Positions 32,116 to 44,818 are shown, numbered from the stretch's first letter. The stretch: 64,000 bases of DNA from Siphlonurus alternatus (GCA_949825025.1 OX463788.1:24534069-24598068); one strand, 5' to 3'. A program made the numbers and translations. The notes: a model not told the origin generated them from the letters alone.

Positions 32116-33738
32116 TTGATGTTCTTTATTAAAAAATTTATTAGTCCAGTTTGCATCTAGGTGTTTCCTTATTATAAAAAAAAGTGTAACAATGTTCTGG
32201 AGAATGCACAAAACAATTTTAATCTGAATTTACATTGGTTTAAAATCATATTTATTATGCTTAGCAGCATAGAGACTTGAAATATGACAAGTTGTGTTTT
32301 GTTTACCTCAGTGTGCCTATTGATGTAAAAATTGAAGGGAACGTGTAAATGTTCACTACTTGTGTTCACTGATTGTTGTTAGACCTATATTGCTGTTTAA
32401 TGTTTTTGAGCTACAGTACAAGTTGATTGAAATAGCATTGTACTTCATGATAGCTTTTGATAGTTTGCATAGCAAGAAAGGCGACATGAAACCTAAAAAA
32501 AAATCTAATCCATGCAGCAGGTTAGGAAATGTGCTAAACACAATCAGTATTCAAGTTTTGCAACAACTCGTGTATTAATTTCACCGTCAGAAATGCTAAA
32601 AAGGCTCTTTTATAGGGTGCTGATATTTTAAAAATTGTATTATTTTTGTTTGTTTTTCAAATTTATGACAACATATTACATCTAAAGTAATATATTATGT
32701 GCTTTATTTTGTGCTGAAAGACTAATGAAGTTTAAAATAATAATTATGCAATTCATTATACCATTGGGAAAAAAACCCTTTTAATTGCTTAAAGGAGAGT
32801 GAGCGATTACTTTTTTTTAAACGTGCATTCGAAACACCAACTTTGAAAATTTTTGTGGTGAAGCTATTTGAGACATAATTTTTTAGTTTTCATTTCTCAG
32901 TAGAGGGCAGGTTAAACTAATATTAGAAAATAAAACCAAGTAAAAAAAAAAAATGTAATTACTCGCTCTACTTTAATTGGTAGATTTTCAAATCTACCAA
33001 TAAAATGCAGTTTAATATTTTGAACACTTATTATTATATTATCTTCCCCTTCATGTTCTACTGGCTCCACACATGATCACTGTGCTGCAAATTGTGCTTT
33101 TAATAAAATAAAATAAAAAAAAAATCAATAATAATAAATTGCAATAATAGAAAGGTTCCACAAGAATGTTTGGCCAGTTTTTAAATTAATATGCAGTGAT
33201 GAGTGCGTCTGCAAGTGCTGTAAATTTCTATTAAAAACTTGCTAATCAATACAACAAAGAAAACTAGATTGAACCTGTAATATGTAAGCTAATTTTGAGA
33301 TTATAATGCAAGGATATATTAGCCAATTAATATTTGTGGAAACTTCAGGAATTCTTATTATTTTTGTGACAGTTAATAACTATTTTAAGGTGCAAATATT
33401 GTTTCAATGCGGGCCCATGCAATTAATTGTTGCACATTGATTTCTGTAGTGGTTAATTTCTGATTGCTTGTATGAAAATTTGCTTCTGGTGATTATATAT
33501 GGCTTAATTGTGTTTTATCCTAAAAAACCTAAAATGTAGAGCTGTGTTAATTTTTGCCAAGTCAAGAAATATGGAATAAATATGCTTTCCTATGTAGAAA
33601 AAAGTTTTGTTTTTACCTATACTAGTACCTCTCACATCAGTAACTCAGGTAGCCCATAAATAAACAGTAAAATGCATGGGAACCTTGGCAACACATGCAA
33701 CCTTTCTTTATAACATACACAAGATTTGCCTCTGACTT
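32116..33738. other. Unique AT-rich sequence, no gene recognised
   Basis: No repeat or exon structure is supported. Confidence 0.5.
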
Positions 33739-33942
33739 TTGAAGGTGAAACTTGAGGGCTATCTATTTAAATTTCACTGCAGTATAAACACTATTGTAAA
33801 ATCTAATGATATTCAGGGAATTAAAATAGCAAAACAAATTTTATGTATCAATAATTTTCGTTCAAAAGAACGCCTTAAGGCTGATGAACATTATATTATA
33901 CGCTATGTTGATGATATTTCTATATTTGTAAAATACTGCTGA
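33739..33942 (+). pseudogene. Possible LINE reverse-transcriptase fragment
   Basis: The frame contains IQGIKIAKQ and, about 30 residues later, RYVDDISIFVKYC. This resembles the IKGIKI...YADD spacing of some non-LTR reverse transcriptases (catalytic Y-x-D-D). It is about 67 residues, with no flanking RT motifs, so it is a short decayed fragment at best. Confidence 0.3.
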
Positions 33943-34192
33943 ATTTTGCACATACCTTTCTATTTTGAACCAGCAAGTAGGGATGCATTTAGATTTAATA
34001 TTTTCAGATTTTATCATTACGATTACTTTCAGGAAATAAGCGAGCAAAACTTTTTATTTTTAAATATTTTTATTTAATGAAGGATTTTGATCAAACCGTC
34101 TCAGCTAGGAATCACTATAATAATAAAATAAAAATAAATAATAAAATTAACATATCATATATATATAGCATAATAATTATATAGGTTAGCCC

Positions 34193-34572
34193 CACGAGAT
34201 TGTTGGGTTGCCTGCTTACAGGTTAACAGCCTGATGTTTGCCTCCCCTACCGAAGAGCAAGAGTATTCGTAAAAGCATTGAAAATAAATATACATACAAA
34301 AAGTAGACAAAAAATTATTAATTATAGACGGCAATTATTACATTTATATCGTATTCATATCATCTGCTAGTTTATAAAGAATACACCAGTTACATTTTTG
34401 TATTCTTAAATAATCAAAATTGTCAACAAAGTCAAATTTTCTAATTTTGATTTTATTTTTTTCAATGGTTTTACTAGTACTCTACTACTCTTGCTCTTCA
34501 GTAGGGGAAGGAAGGGGAGGTAACTGTCAGGCCGTTATCCTGCATGTAAGCAGGCAACTCAACAATCTCGAG
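34193..34572. repeat. Inverted repeat, about 75-88-bp diverged arms
   Basis: The left arm (34193-34266) contains GTTGCCTGCTTAC, GCCTCCCCTACC and GAAGAGCAAGAGTA. The right arm (34485-34572) is its diverged complement. The spacer of about 220 bp is AT-rich. Probably an old fold-back or two facing copies of one repeat. Confidence 0.6.
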
Positions 34573-34934
34573 CGACGCTACCCTTTTAATTATAAATCAC
34601 ATCATGAATTAAAAACTGCCACGATTTCTCAGTTTCATTAAAATAATATCCACAATTACGATTAATTTCAATTAAGTTGTTTCAAATATTCCAATTGATG
34701 AGAATATAAAAGGTTAAAATCAGCTTTGCGTGTTTTGGTGATAAGCTGATAATAATCAAATAGGCCCAGCTTGAGATGTTTTGTGCACACACAAGAAACT
34801 TTCTTGAACAACTCGCCTTGAGGTTAGGCAACTTGTTCAGCATCCTGATGAAGAGAGTTACGTAATATGCAGCAGACGTTCTGTAATATAAATGCAATGA
34901 AATTTTTTCAAAGTTCATACATTATTATTATATA

Positions 34935-34938
<4 letters not shown>

Positions 34939-35025
<87 letters not shown>

Positions 35026-35052
35026 TAATACATATATATATATATATATATA
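34939..35052. repeat. (AT)n microsatellite
   Basis: A long AT dinucleotide run with short interruptions. Confidence 0.95.
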
Positions 35053-35127
35053 TTAGTATAATATTAATTACTATTAACACTAATTAATTTTTTACTTTAA
35101 TTACGTACCATATGGCACGTAACTTTT

Positions 35128-35191
35128 AACTTGGATGCATCCAAGTTTTTACTTAAAACGCTCACCCATGGGTGAGCGTTTTAAGTAAAAA
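35128..35191. repeat. Two adjoining perfect palindromes at the SINE truncation point
   Basis: 35128-35147 is a perfect 20-bp palindrome (AACTTGGATGCATCCAAGTT). 35146-35191 is a perfect 46-bp palindrome centred on CCCATGGG. Both are built from the 5S-like head sequence TACTTGGATGGGTGACCGTT. Confidence 0.85.
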
Positions 35192-35396
35192 TTACGTTGC
35201 TCCCTCCTCGGAGTATTTTCATCTCGCTAATGACTCGCTCTCCGCTTTCCTCCCAGTCATCCCAGTGCAGGCAATGATGCACTTGTGTGTGGTTCCCCAT
35301 ATATGCTTTGGACATCACTTTGGTCCATTGAGAAAAAGTAGAGATGTCCGTTTTGACTGAGGTTTTCCACGGTTCTTCGGTGAATGCTGGGACGAA
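35165..35396 (+). mobile_element. 5S-derived SINE, 5'-truncated copy
   Basis: It begins at the GGGTGAGCG segment of the 5S-like head and continues through AAGTAAAAATTACGTTGCTC, GATGCACTTGTGTGTGG, GGTCCATTGAGAAAAAGTAG and GAATGCTGGGACG to a short A-run. It lacks both the 5' promoter half and the 3' terminal domain. Its left edge is a perfect palindrome. Confidence 0.8.
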
Positions 35397-35519
35397 AAAA
35401 AAATTGTCTTATCGCAATACAATATTATCAATTAACATTACAATTGATGATTATCATGTTGTAAAGTCGTTAAGATTTAATACGTAATACGTCGATCGTT
35501 TCGAGTTGAAAAAATTATG

Positions 35520-35841
35520 GTTGGTTTGGTTACCAATGGCGGAACTTGTTTTTCAACATTGTTCACAGTGCTCTCCGGGGCTCCTAATACCCAGTCTGCA
35601 CGCCAGACAGTTAAGTACCGTTTCTTAGCAGGGCGCTATGTTGTTTGCACAACATTCCGCGGTCTTAATCACCCCAGCGGAGTATAGACAGCCGTATTAA
35701 GCTGCCTTCCTCCTACCAACTCTTTCATCTAGTAGCCAGTCACACCCATTCCAAGTCGCGAAAAGTCTGCCGTATTCGGGATTTGAACCGGGGACCTCTC
35801 GGACGAGAGCCAAGTGTACTAACCACTACACCAAAGAGAAG
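35520..35841 (-). mobile_element. tRNA-derived SINE (tRNA-Glu-like head), minus strand
   Basis: On the complement, the segment 35841 to about 35768 folds like a tRNA. The A-box region is TGGTGTAGTGGTTAGTAC, the anticodon arm is CTTGG-CTCTCGT-CCGAG (anticodon CTC, Glu-like) and the B box is GGTTCAAATCC. About 240 bp of unrelated body follow. The T-stem has mismatches and there is no true CCA-adjacent stem, so it is a SINE rather than a working tRNA gene. Confidence 0.65.
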
Positions 35842-36219
35842 GTAAAAAACTCGGCCTATAACAAATAATGCAAAACTTGCGATTTTTTATTGTCTAAATT
35901 AATTAATTATAGCTAGAGCTGCTGGAGTATGCAAATTAAGTTATTGTGACATGTGACTGATTTTTTTTTATATGTTTCTGAATCGAATCCGCAGCACGGG
36001 AATTATTTTTATTAAATAATTATTTTAGTTCATTGTTTGACGGTGACCAACGACACCGTGGCGGTATTGGCATATTATTTTATATTTGTCACCTCTTACT
36101 CCCCCACCTTTTCCTTTGTGGTGTTTAGGTCATATTCTTTTGTTAAGGATATGGGACACCTGCAGGGGGTAATCTTTTAGGGGTACCTTTCAATCTTTTA
36201 TTAAGTTGAGGTCGAGCGT

Positions 36220-36777
36220 GACGCAGTGCATTGACCGGTTCTCGTTAGATCACCGAAGTCAGGCTACGTCGAGCGTGGTTAGTACTTGGATGGGTAACCG
36301 TTAAAAGTAAAAAATACGCTGCTCCCTCCCTCAGGCTCAGACTGGAAAGCTAGGGGCCAGTCAGGGCCATATATTTATAGGCATTACAGACAGCAGGGGC
36401 CACTTTTTAGGGGGTCTGAGGCCACTTTTCCTATGCTCCTATGTTAAAAATCTGAGAGGCCAGTCAGGGATCCCTGACCCAGCCTTATGGCCAGTCTGAG
36501 ACTGCCCTCCCTTGGGTAAATTCATCTCGCTTTCCACCCAGTGCAGTGATGCACTTGTGTGTGGTTCCCCAGGCTTTGGACATCGCTTTGGTCCATTGAG
36601 AAAAAGTAGAAGTGTCCGTCCTGACTGAGGTTTTCCACGGTTCCCTCAGTTTCACCTCAGCGAATGCTGGGACGCGTAACAGGCCGTGGCCAACATCCGT
36701 TCCCTACCTTATCCCTACCCATTACCCCGCCGCGAGCTGTAAGCTCTTAGGGGTGTATCCTTAGAAAAAAAAAAAAA
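36220..36777 (+). mobile_element. 5S-derived SINE, full copy interrupted by a hAT MITE
   Basis: The head has GCAGTGCATTGACCGGTTCT, TTAGATCACCGAAGTCAGGC and TACTTGGATGGGTAACCGTT. The body and 3' domain match the copy at 28299-28684, ending GGGGTGTATCCTTAG and poly-A. A 173-bp transposon (36332-36504) splits it at CCCTCCCT. Confidence 0.9.
36332..36504. mobile_element. hAT-like MITE inside the SINE
   Basis: The inverted termini CAGGCTCAGACTGG and CCAGTCTGAGACTG are flanked by an exact 8-bp duplication, CCCTCCCT, at 36324-36331 and 36505-36512. The interior has inverted GGCCAGTCAGGG-type pieces. It is 173 bp, non-coding. Confidence 0.9.
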
Positions 36778-37153
36778 GTTCCCGCCCTCAAAGAAATACG
36801 AAAATAAATCAATAAATTATTCAGATTATCATAGTATATAATTTTGATGGAATAATAAAAAAAGGTTATTAATTCTTCATTGTTTACCGTTGGGGGCAAA
36901 TAATTCCTCTAAATTCTTAACATATATTTATATTATTTATGATATATGATTGTTATGAATGGAAGAATATTTCACATCGTCAGCAGCGCGCGCGATGCAA
37001 TTAATTAAGCGACCGGCCTTACTTGACCTCACATTAATAAGGCGATTGTACTTATTTATTTATTTATTTATTCATTCGTTGTACATTCAGCCTCTAGGGC
37101 TGAGGCTATTTAGGGAATTTAATCCCTCTTTAGCCATAGAGTTTTACAGTTTG

Positions 37154-37156
<3 letters not shown>

Positions 37157-37233
<77 letters not shown>

Positions 37234-37296
37234 ATATATATATATATATATATTTATAGATATATATATATCTATATATATATATTTATAGATAAA
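37157..37296. repeat. (AT)n microsatellite
   Basis: An AT run with a few TATAGA/TTTATAG interruptions. Confidence 0.95.
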
Positions 37297-37385
37297 TAAA
37301 GACTCGTCGTTTTGTCCGAGAGAGATAATTAAGAGCCGGACACATGAGCGAGGCACTCACACAAACCAAAGAGTTTACATTCACT

Positions 37386-37488
37386 ACGTTTACATGATGG
37401 TGTTTAATGCGTATCCGTTGACGACGCCTCATAAGAATAACATTATCCGTCGTCAACGGATCCGTATTAAACACCATCATGTAAACGT
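37386..37488. mobile_element. 103-bp palindromic mini-MITE, family G, copy 1
   Basis: The arms ACGTTTACATGATGGTGTTT and ATCCGTTGACGACG are mirrored on the other side of a loop, CCTCATAAGAATAACATTAT. The copy at 62661-62763 has the same length and the loop in the opposite orientation. Confidence 0.75.
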
Positions 37489-37639
37489 GGTAATTGTAAA
37501 ATCTCTGCACAAACGTTACATCATAAATATCTGCAGCCAGAAGTTTCAAGCAGTCTGTAATTTTGAAAGTTTTTACGGCCCCGTCAGTACACGTCCTGTC
37601 AAGACTTATATTGACGACGGACGGGCGGGCTGGTCTTAA

Positions 37640-38347
37640 TTGTATACTTATACAATGCGTGCATGCATGGGCTTAAGAATAAATAGAATAATGCTAAATT
37701 AAATTATGTATTTATAATAGTTCAAAGTTAACGTTTTTAAAGCAGTTATCACCATTCTGCTGATGGTCCTCCTCTCCTCCTCTCAACGACACACGCCCAC
37801 TCGCCCTCTGCTTGATTCTCCACTGTTTGATTTTATTTTAACAGTGAGAAAGAGAAAGAGACCCAAGAGGATCTGCTTAGTCCTCCTCATGACTATGTCC
37901 ACCGACTCGCCCGCCTGATAATATAGAAGTGGACGGGAATCGTCCAGATGAAAACCAAGCAGATATCGAGCATTAGGTCGAAGGAAAAAGCTGACCTTAT
38001 GGTACGATCAACAACAAATACAGTAATATAATTGTCTTATGTTGTTCTATTTATTCTTAAGCTCAATTTTATGCTCAAAAAAATTCTCTACCGTATAAGT
38101 TACACTGACAATTTCTTAGGATTAAGCCTTCATATAAGACATATATGCATGTTGTCTCTACGAAATCGATCAGTGATGCAAAGGGAGATACTAGATATTA
38201 TATAGGTTACCATGCATTTTGCTACCATTTAATGTTAATATACAACTTAACAATACAATGACAATTTTGTTTTCTAAATCTTGTATGTACATACTATAAT
38301 GCAAACACTATTCTCTTATACGATATTTGATATATATTAGTTATGGT
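37640..38347. other. Intergenic sequence, no gene recognised
   Basis: Contains a modestly GC-rich stretch at about 37750-37960. No frame or repeat is supported. Confidence 0.5.
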
Positions 38348-38365
38348 GTATAACTCTATTATTAT

Positions 38366-39926
38366 TAGTCTTTTATTAAACACAAAAAGTGTACATACAA
38401 AATAATATTAGAAATATCCATTATAAAATAACACTGTAATAGAACACATAAAACACACATACAAACTATATATAATAGTTACAGAATAATAGAAAATGAT
38501 AATAAAAGAATATAAAATAAAATAACAGATGATATTAATAGCCTGTTACATCATAATATATGATATATATAGGCACATATATAAAACAAAATATGACATA
38601 GAAAATAAATAGAATGAAAAACTTATTGCTTAATTGCTATTCAAAATATATAGACTATATGAAGTCTCCCTTGGCATAATCGCTGATAGGTTTAATTCTA
38701 GATTTACAGATATTTAAATGATATTGGCTACAATGTTCATTACATAATTTACATACACCAGATTGTTCAGCTTTATGATAACCAGAGGATTTACAAATTA
38801 GATGGTGGAAGCCGTGAACAGCTTGGCGAGTTAAGACATTTCTAACATTGGATCTATCCAATTGGGGCAGACACCAATGTTTACATGTCATAGCATCAGT
38901 GCTGTAAAACTCAGGATTAATATCCTGAGCTTTTTGATTCCTGACAGCTAGAAAATTGGAATATTGATCTGTCATTGGAAGTTTAAACATTTCTTTGATT
39001 TCTGTAATAAAATAATTGGAATCTATCAGTTTATAGGCCAATCTAGTTTCGGTAAATTTTGACAGACACAACAGTCTTTTAACAAACATAGCTTTTACTG
39101 ATTATAATTTATCAAAGTCGGATACAGATAAATGAGGCCATACGATTTCTACACCATAAGTGGCCACAGGGGCGACTTTTAAATTGAATAGTTTGAGCCC
39201 TGTTTTGACGGATAGACCAGACAGACCTGAGATAGTGTACATAACGGTGACAGCATTCTTACATCTTTCTGCTATATGTTTAGAAAAAAAGAGCCCTGTC
39301 ATTTGAAGTACTATGCCGAGATATTTAAATGAATTTAGGAATTCAATCTTTTGACCGTCACAATAAATTTCATCGTTTTTGCACAGCGGTCCGCCTCTTC
39401 TAAACTTTACAACCTTGGTTTTCTCTGTGTTAATTTCTAGACCATTTGTTTTGGCCCAGATAGATAGATTGTTTAGCGCTTTTTGTAGCTTGACTTTGCT
39501 CTTTGAAATAATAGCAAGATCATCTGCATATAAATTTAGTAAGACTTGATCATTTTCATTTTCACAGTTTATATCTTTTGTAATCTCGGTTATATCTGCA
39601 GTAAAAAGATTGTAAAGAAGAGAGCTGCTTGGGTCTCCTTGCAAAACTCCGTTAGATTGAATAATATTACTAGAACATGATAAGCGATCTTGAACGCATA
39701 CATAATTGATATTTAGAATAACAGCTAAGATATTCAAAATTTCAGAAGGAATTACTTTAAGTGACTTCAGCTTTTCAATGAGCAAATTCCTATTGACCGA
39801 ATCAAAAGCTTTTCTGAAGTCTACAAAAGCAATGTATAAATGACCCTTTGGCTTCTCCAGTGCTAATTTGATTTGATTATGTACTGTGGATACAGCTTGT
39901 ATTGTGGAACGTCCTGGCATAAAGCC
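38366..39926 (-). mobile_element. 5'-truncated non-LTR retrotransposon (LINE) with 18-bp target duplication
   Basis: It is flanked by an exact 18-bp repeat, GTATAACTCTATTATTAT, at 38348-38365 and 39927-39944. On the minus strand it encodes the middle and C-terminal part of a reverse transcriptase, followed by an AT-rich 3' region ending near AATAAAAGACTA. The N-terminal endonuclease and first RT motifs are missing, which fits incomplete target-primed reverse transcription. The perfect duplication indicates a fairly recent insertion. Confidence 0.92.
38655..39920 (-). pseudogene. LINE reverse transcriptase ORF (partial, one nonsense codon)
   Basis: The frame reads MPGRSTIQAV, FVDFRKAFDSVNRNLL, GVLQGDPSSSLLYNL and YADDLAIISKS (catalytic Y-A-D-D), then NTEKTKVVKF, FKYLGIVLQ and ATYGVEIVWP. 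These are fingers/palm RT motifs in order. A TAA at 39102-39104 interrupts it; the same frame resumes at once (SVKAMFVKRLLCLSKF) and continues to a Cys/His knuckle, CKLCNEHCSQYHLNIC, near the C-terminus. No endonuclease domain remains. It is inactive by itself. The clade is not assigned. Confidence 0.9.
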
Positions 39927-40102
39927 GTATAACTCTATTATTATCCTTATATATATATATATTATTTATGCTTATCTTTGTCTATATGTTTGTCATTTTA
40001 TCTGTATTGCTCCTATACGTCAGTATAATTATATATATTATATATTAATTATTATGCACGTACAGTACTATTTAATTTTAGAATATATGTACACTATTTG
40101 CG

Positions 40103-41183
<1,081 letters not shown>

Positions 41184-41302
41184 GGTCACGATTCACGGAG
41201 TTATCCAGGTTCTCATTAACCACGAATTAGGCTGTCACTAAAAAAACCTCGGCTAGGTAGAAGCTTAGATAAATTTCTGGATAACTCTTTCGTGAATCAA
41301 TA
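41184..41302. mobile_element. Small palindromic repeat, probable MITE
   Basis: GATTCACGGAGTTATCCAG on the left is mirrored by CTGGATAACTCTTTCGTGAATC on the right, about 100 bp apart. The target duplication is unclear. Confidence 0.5.
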
Positions 41303-41517
41303 ATGTATTAAAAGGTGGGTCGCACACAGCCGCGTTTTTATGTAATCGTATAGGAATGCGATCATATGTTTCCCATTTAGAACGGGTTCTAAATTTCTTA
41401 TCATACGTAAACGTACGATAAAAAGCAGTGTGCGTGGCTACATCTGATCGCACAGGTTCTTACTTTTTAAATCGAAAATTTTTCAATTTTTTTTTTCTTT
41501 TTTTTTTTTTTTTTTCA

Positions 41518-41875
41518 AGAAGGTGTGCTGGAACTTGTTACATCATTTTTCCTGCGCCGCTCCTGAAATCTTTCCTCAAATTAAATCAAATTTTTCAAAA
41601 TAATACCTTCCTTTTAAATCTATTATTTCCTTTATTTCCATCTAAAAACCAACTCTCTAGGCAGCGATACAATCCCATAATCCTCTCATTTTTTACTCAT
41701 TCTCTCGGTGACGGACTGGATGAGAGTAGCCATTACATGCAGCGAAAGCCATTTGTCACCTTCACAATCGCCCTTCCGCAAGGAAGACTTTTTCCATTAC
41801 CTTACATCCCGAGAAGGCGTCGCGGCAGGCCCAGGATAGTTTTATTGTTAACTCGTGTCCGAGACACACACTATA
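41518..41875 (+). repeat. Dispersed repeat family R2, copy 1
   Basis: It aligns to the complement of about 50550-50960 over most of its length. Shared blocks include GAAATCTTTCCT, TACCTTCCTTTTAA, ATTTCCTTTATTTCCATC, CAATCCCATAATCCT, CATCCCGAGAAGG and GGCCCAGGATAGTTT. The copies are diverged. The open frame at 41428-41964 is not conserved in the other copy. Confidence 0.7.
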
Positions 41876-41989
41876 ATACATTGGGGCCTGTAACTAACTC
41901 AAGGAAGAAGTACTTTTTAAATCATATACGTTGCGAAATCATACAATCCTGTGTGAGGCAGTAACGTTAGTTGTATGAATCTTTCGATG

Positions 41990-43340
41990 GGATATCTAAA
42001 CTAACCTTAAGAGTACGTGTCATCAATAGTCACATACTGTCAAAAGGGCATGCAATTAGTCACACAAAAAAAAAAAAAAAATGAAAAAAGGAACTCGTCT
42101 GAAATACTGAATATAAATGGGAAAACCACTTTCAATTAATTTTAATTGTGAATAGATAACATTATTTCAAGCGATAAGTCAAACAGCGTTTTCGCCACTT
42201 ATAATACAGTATAATTAAGGACTTAATAAATAGCGCGGCGAGCACACTTCATCGGCAGTAGATGTACTAGATGTACTGTACATACGTTTCAGCCCGCCAG
42301 GTACTTTGACCTATTGGTATGCGCCTATATAGTGTCAAGAGGTGCATATATTATGGTATATTGGTTAGCGCAATCAGCATCTGACGAATCAGTGTGGGTT
42401 AATGTATTCTCAATGGTATTGATGTTATCAATGATAATGTCATCAGCTAATCGATTAAAACTGGGAAACAGAACGACCGAAGTTGCTTAAAAGAAGCACA
42501 TTTAAGAAGGTTTGACCTTGAAGCGAATGAGTGGACTTAATTTGGACTAAAATACGCTATTAATAACTATAAATAGCTTTAAATTTGTGAGCTGCTGCAT
42601 GGAATCTCTAAAAATCTCTGTCCCATTGACCCCAGTCAATGGAATAATTATGCAGTATAATTAATTATTTGAACATGAAATATATAATTATATATTTTAT
42701 TATCGCATGTCATTAGACCATGCCATCGAAGACAAAGCAGGATAAAAAAAAATTAATTTGTGATATTAAGATATGAATTACATTTATTTACTTTAATTTA
42801 AATTAATTATATATCACATAATTTGAAATAGTTGTATATACGGCTCTGCAGCTTAATTGTGGTTCCTATCTATAACGAATTAAACGAATTTATTCATGGC
42901 ACAACTTACGTTTCGATTCCACGTGAACTCTTATAAATAATTTTTTATAAACAGCTTGGTGATGAAGGTCTTTTATTTAGGGTACATAGAAATAGTATTA
43001 AAAAATTAATTGACATTAAAATGAATTTAATGCAAAAGTGACTCTTTGAGGACATTCTTTCCACTCACACAATTCCGCAGAAATGCGTTCATGATGTCAT
43101 TCAGGACTTGCTCGCGCTGTATCGCTGTGTCATGCTTCTCTCAAGGCGTACTGTACGTATAATTGAAGCATGAACTTGGCAGCGCTCGCTTGATCATGTC
43201 ATGTAGTATACCTCCACTTGATCTCAAAGCCACGTTTGCCTCGGAGACATGAAAGCTCGGGCGACATGGCCTTTTAGCTAGCTAAACCTTCTATAATGTA
43301 GAGTTGAAAACACTTTAATAATACACGATAAATTTGCCAA
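41990..43340. other. Intergenic sequence, no gene recognised
   Basis: AT-rich with slightly GC-richer parts near 42230-42330 and 43050-43290. No frame, repeat or RNA is supported. Confidence 0.5.
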
Positions 43341-44412
43341 TAAGCTTTTACATTTTTTGTAAAAAAAAAAATAATAATAAAAAAATGACTGCCTTGTTTG
43401 TGTACTCAATGTTAGATGTATAGATTGTTGCCATACTTGCCATCACTCTAATATATGCTTGAAATTTGATGCATAAATAATATATATAGAAAAGCAATAA
43501 TGCTGCATGATTTTTAAAAGGAAAAAAATTTAAGTTAAATGTTGTTTTTATAAAATGTAGAAAAATCACTTCCAAACTTTGTTAATAACGTACGCTTCAA
43601 AACATATTAATGAAACAATTTTCTTTCCTGCGTGCGTGAACTTAATTTTGACAATTTAAATTAAATTACATTGTGAATTATAAATCAAATTGTGAAACCA
43701 AAAATTATTTGGAAATTAAAGTATCAACACTATAACTTAATTATTATATGTATCTAAAATTAATTCACGTTAATTATGTTACTATATCATTGCTCGAACA
43801 AACGTATACATGCACTAGCACTATAATTAATATAATTACATCGATCGAAAAAGTTTTTCCATGATCTGCAATCTTCGTATATAAATGGAATAATATGAAT
43901 AAGAGAGGAATAAAATTAATACATTTTGTAGAATAGAGGAAGGTGATTTGCTTTATTTATATCAAAGTAAAAAATGTCTTCGTTTAAATTTCGATTTACA
44001 TCGGCTTGAGACACTCTTATCTTAAGTTTTAAACTATTTTCAGCATCGAAAGCACCATCTATTTTTGAACTGTAAATTTGCAAGATAAGTTAAGTATATA
44101 TGAATTAATCGTCTGTGCGTCATGCTCACCAATATCATAATTATAACATTATAAAATTTATAAATATATCGGCGGCTGCATCGCAAGGCACAAGTTTTGT
44201 GAGGCTCACAGCCCGTTTCTGCGCCACCGCAGTTCGTCATGACGACCAGACTAGCACGGCTGCAGGGTCAAAAGCCCGCTAACTGCCATAAAACCATGCA
44301 GCATTATCTTTCATCGATAGCTTTTTTTATAGATTGACATTGTGAACTTGAATGTATAAAATGGTGTGCATACTATATATGTTATATATATAAGTACCAT
44401 ATATATAATATA
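43341..44412. other. Intergenic sequence, no gene recognised
   Basis: AT-rich. The region 44160-44290 is moderately GC-rich but without recognisable coding or RNA structure. Confidence 0.5.
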
Positions 44413-44421
44413 TAAGATGTA

Positions 44422-44539
44422 CAGTCGTCGCCTCGGAAAATTTTCCTTTGCGGCCTTGTTATTCATCATACTCCTTAACAATAACATAGAGTGGCGATTA
44501 ACAAGGCTGCAAGTGGGAAATTTTTCAAGGCGACGAGTG
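44422..44539. mobile_element. TA-flanked MITE, family H, copy 1
   Basis: The ends CAGTCGTCGCCTCGGAAAA and TTTTTCAAGGCGACGAGTG are inverted and flanked by TA. A 95-bp relative lies at 54914-55008. CAGTCGTC-type ends with a TA target are typical of Tc1/mariner (pogo-like) MITEs. Confidence 0.8.
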
Positions 44540-44818
44540 TACATTATAGAATTATACAATATATATTACATGTATCTGTTTACTATAAATTATTATTTGT
44601 ACACATTATTTTTATTGATTCATCTACCTGATACGACACATTACACTACCTCGAAATATTAAAATGACTAATGATTTTAAATGTTTAAGCGATGTGTAAA
44701 AGTTATAAAATCTATGTACTTAAAAAAGAAATATTATTAACATTTCAAATATTTGGAGACTCTTTTTTATTTTTATGATGATGAATTAATGATATTATAC
44801 AATTATATATATTAATAA

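Noticed and set aside
35768..35841. Functional tRNA-Glu gene on the minus strand
   Set aside because: T-stem mismatches and continuation into a SINE body argue for a tRNA-derived repeat.
41428..41964. 178-residue open frame
   Set aside because: It overlaps repeat R2, is not conserved in the second copy and shows no domain.
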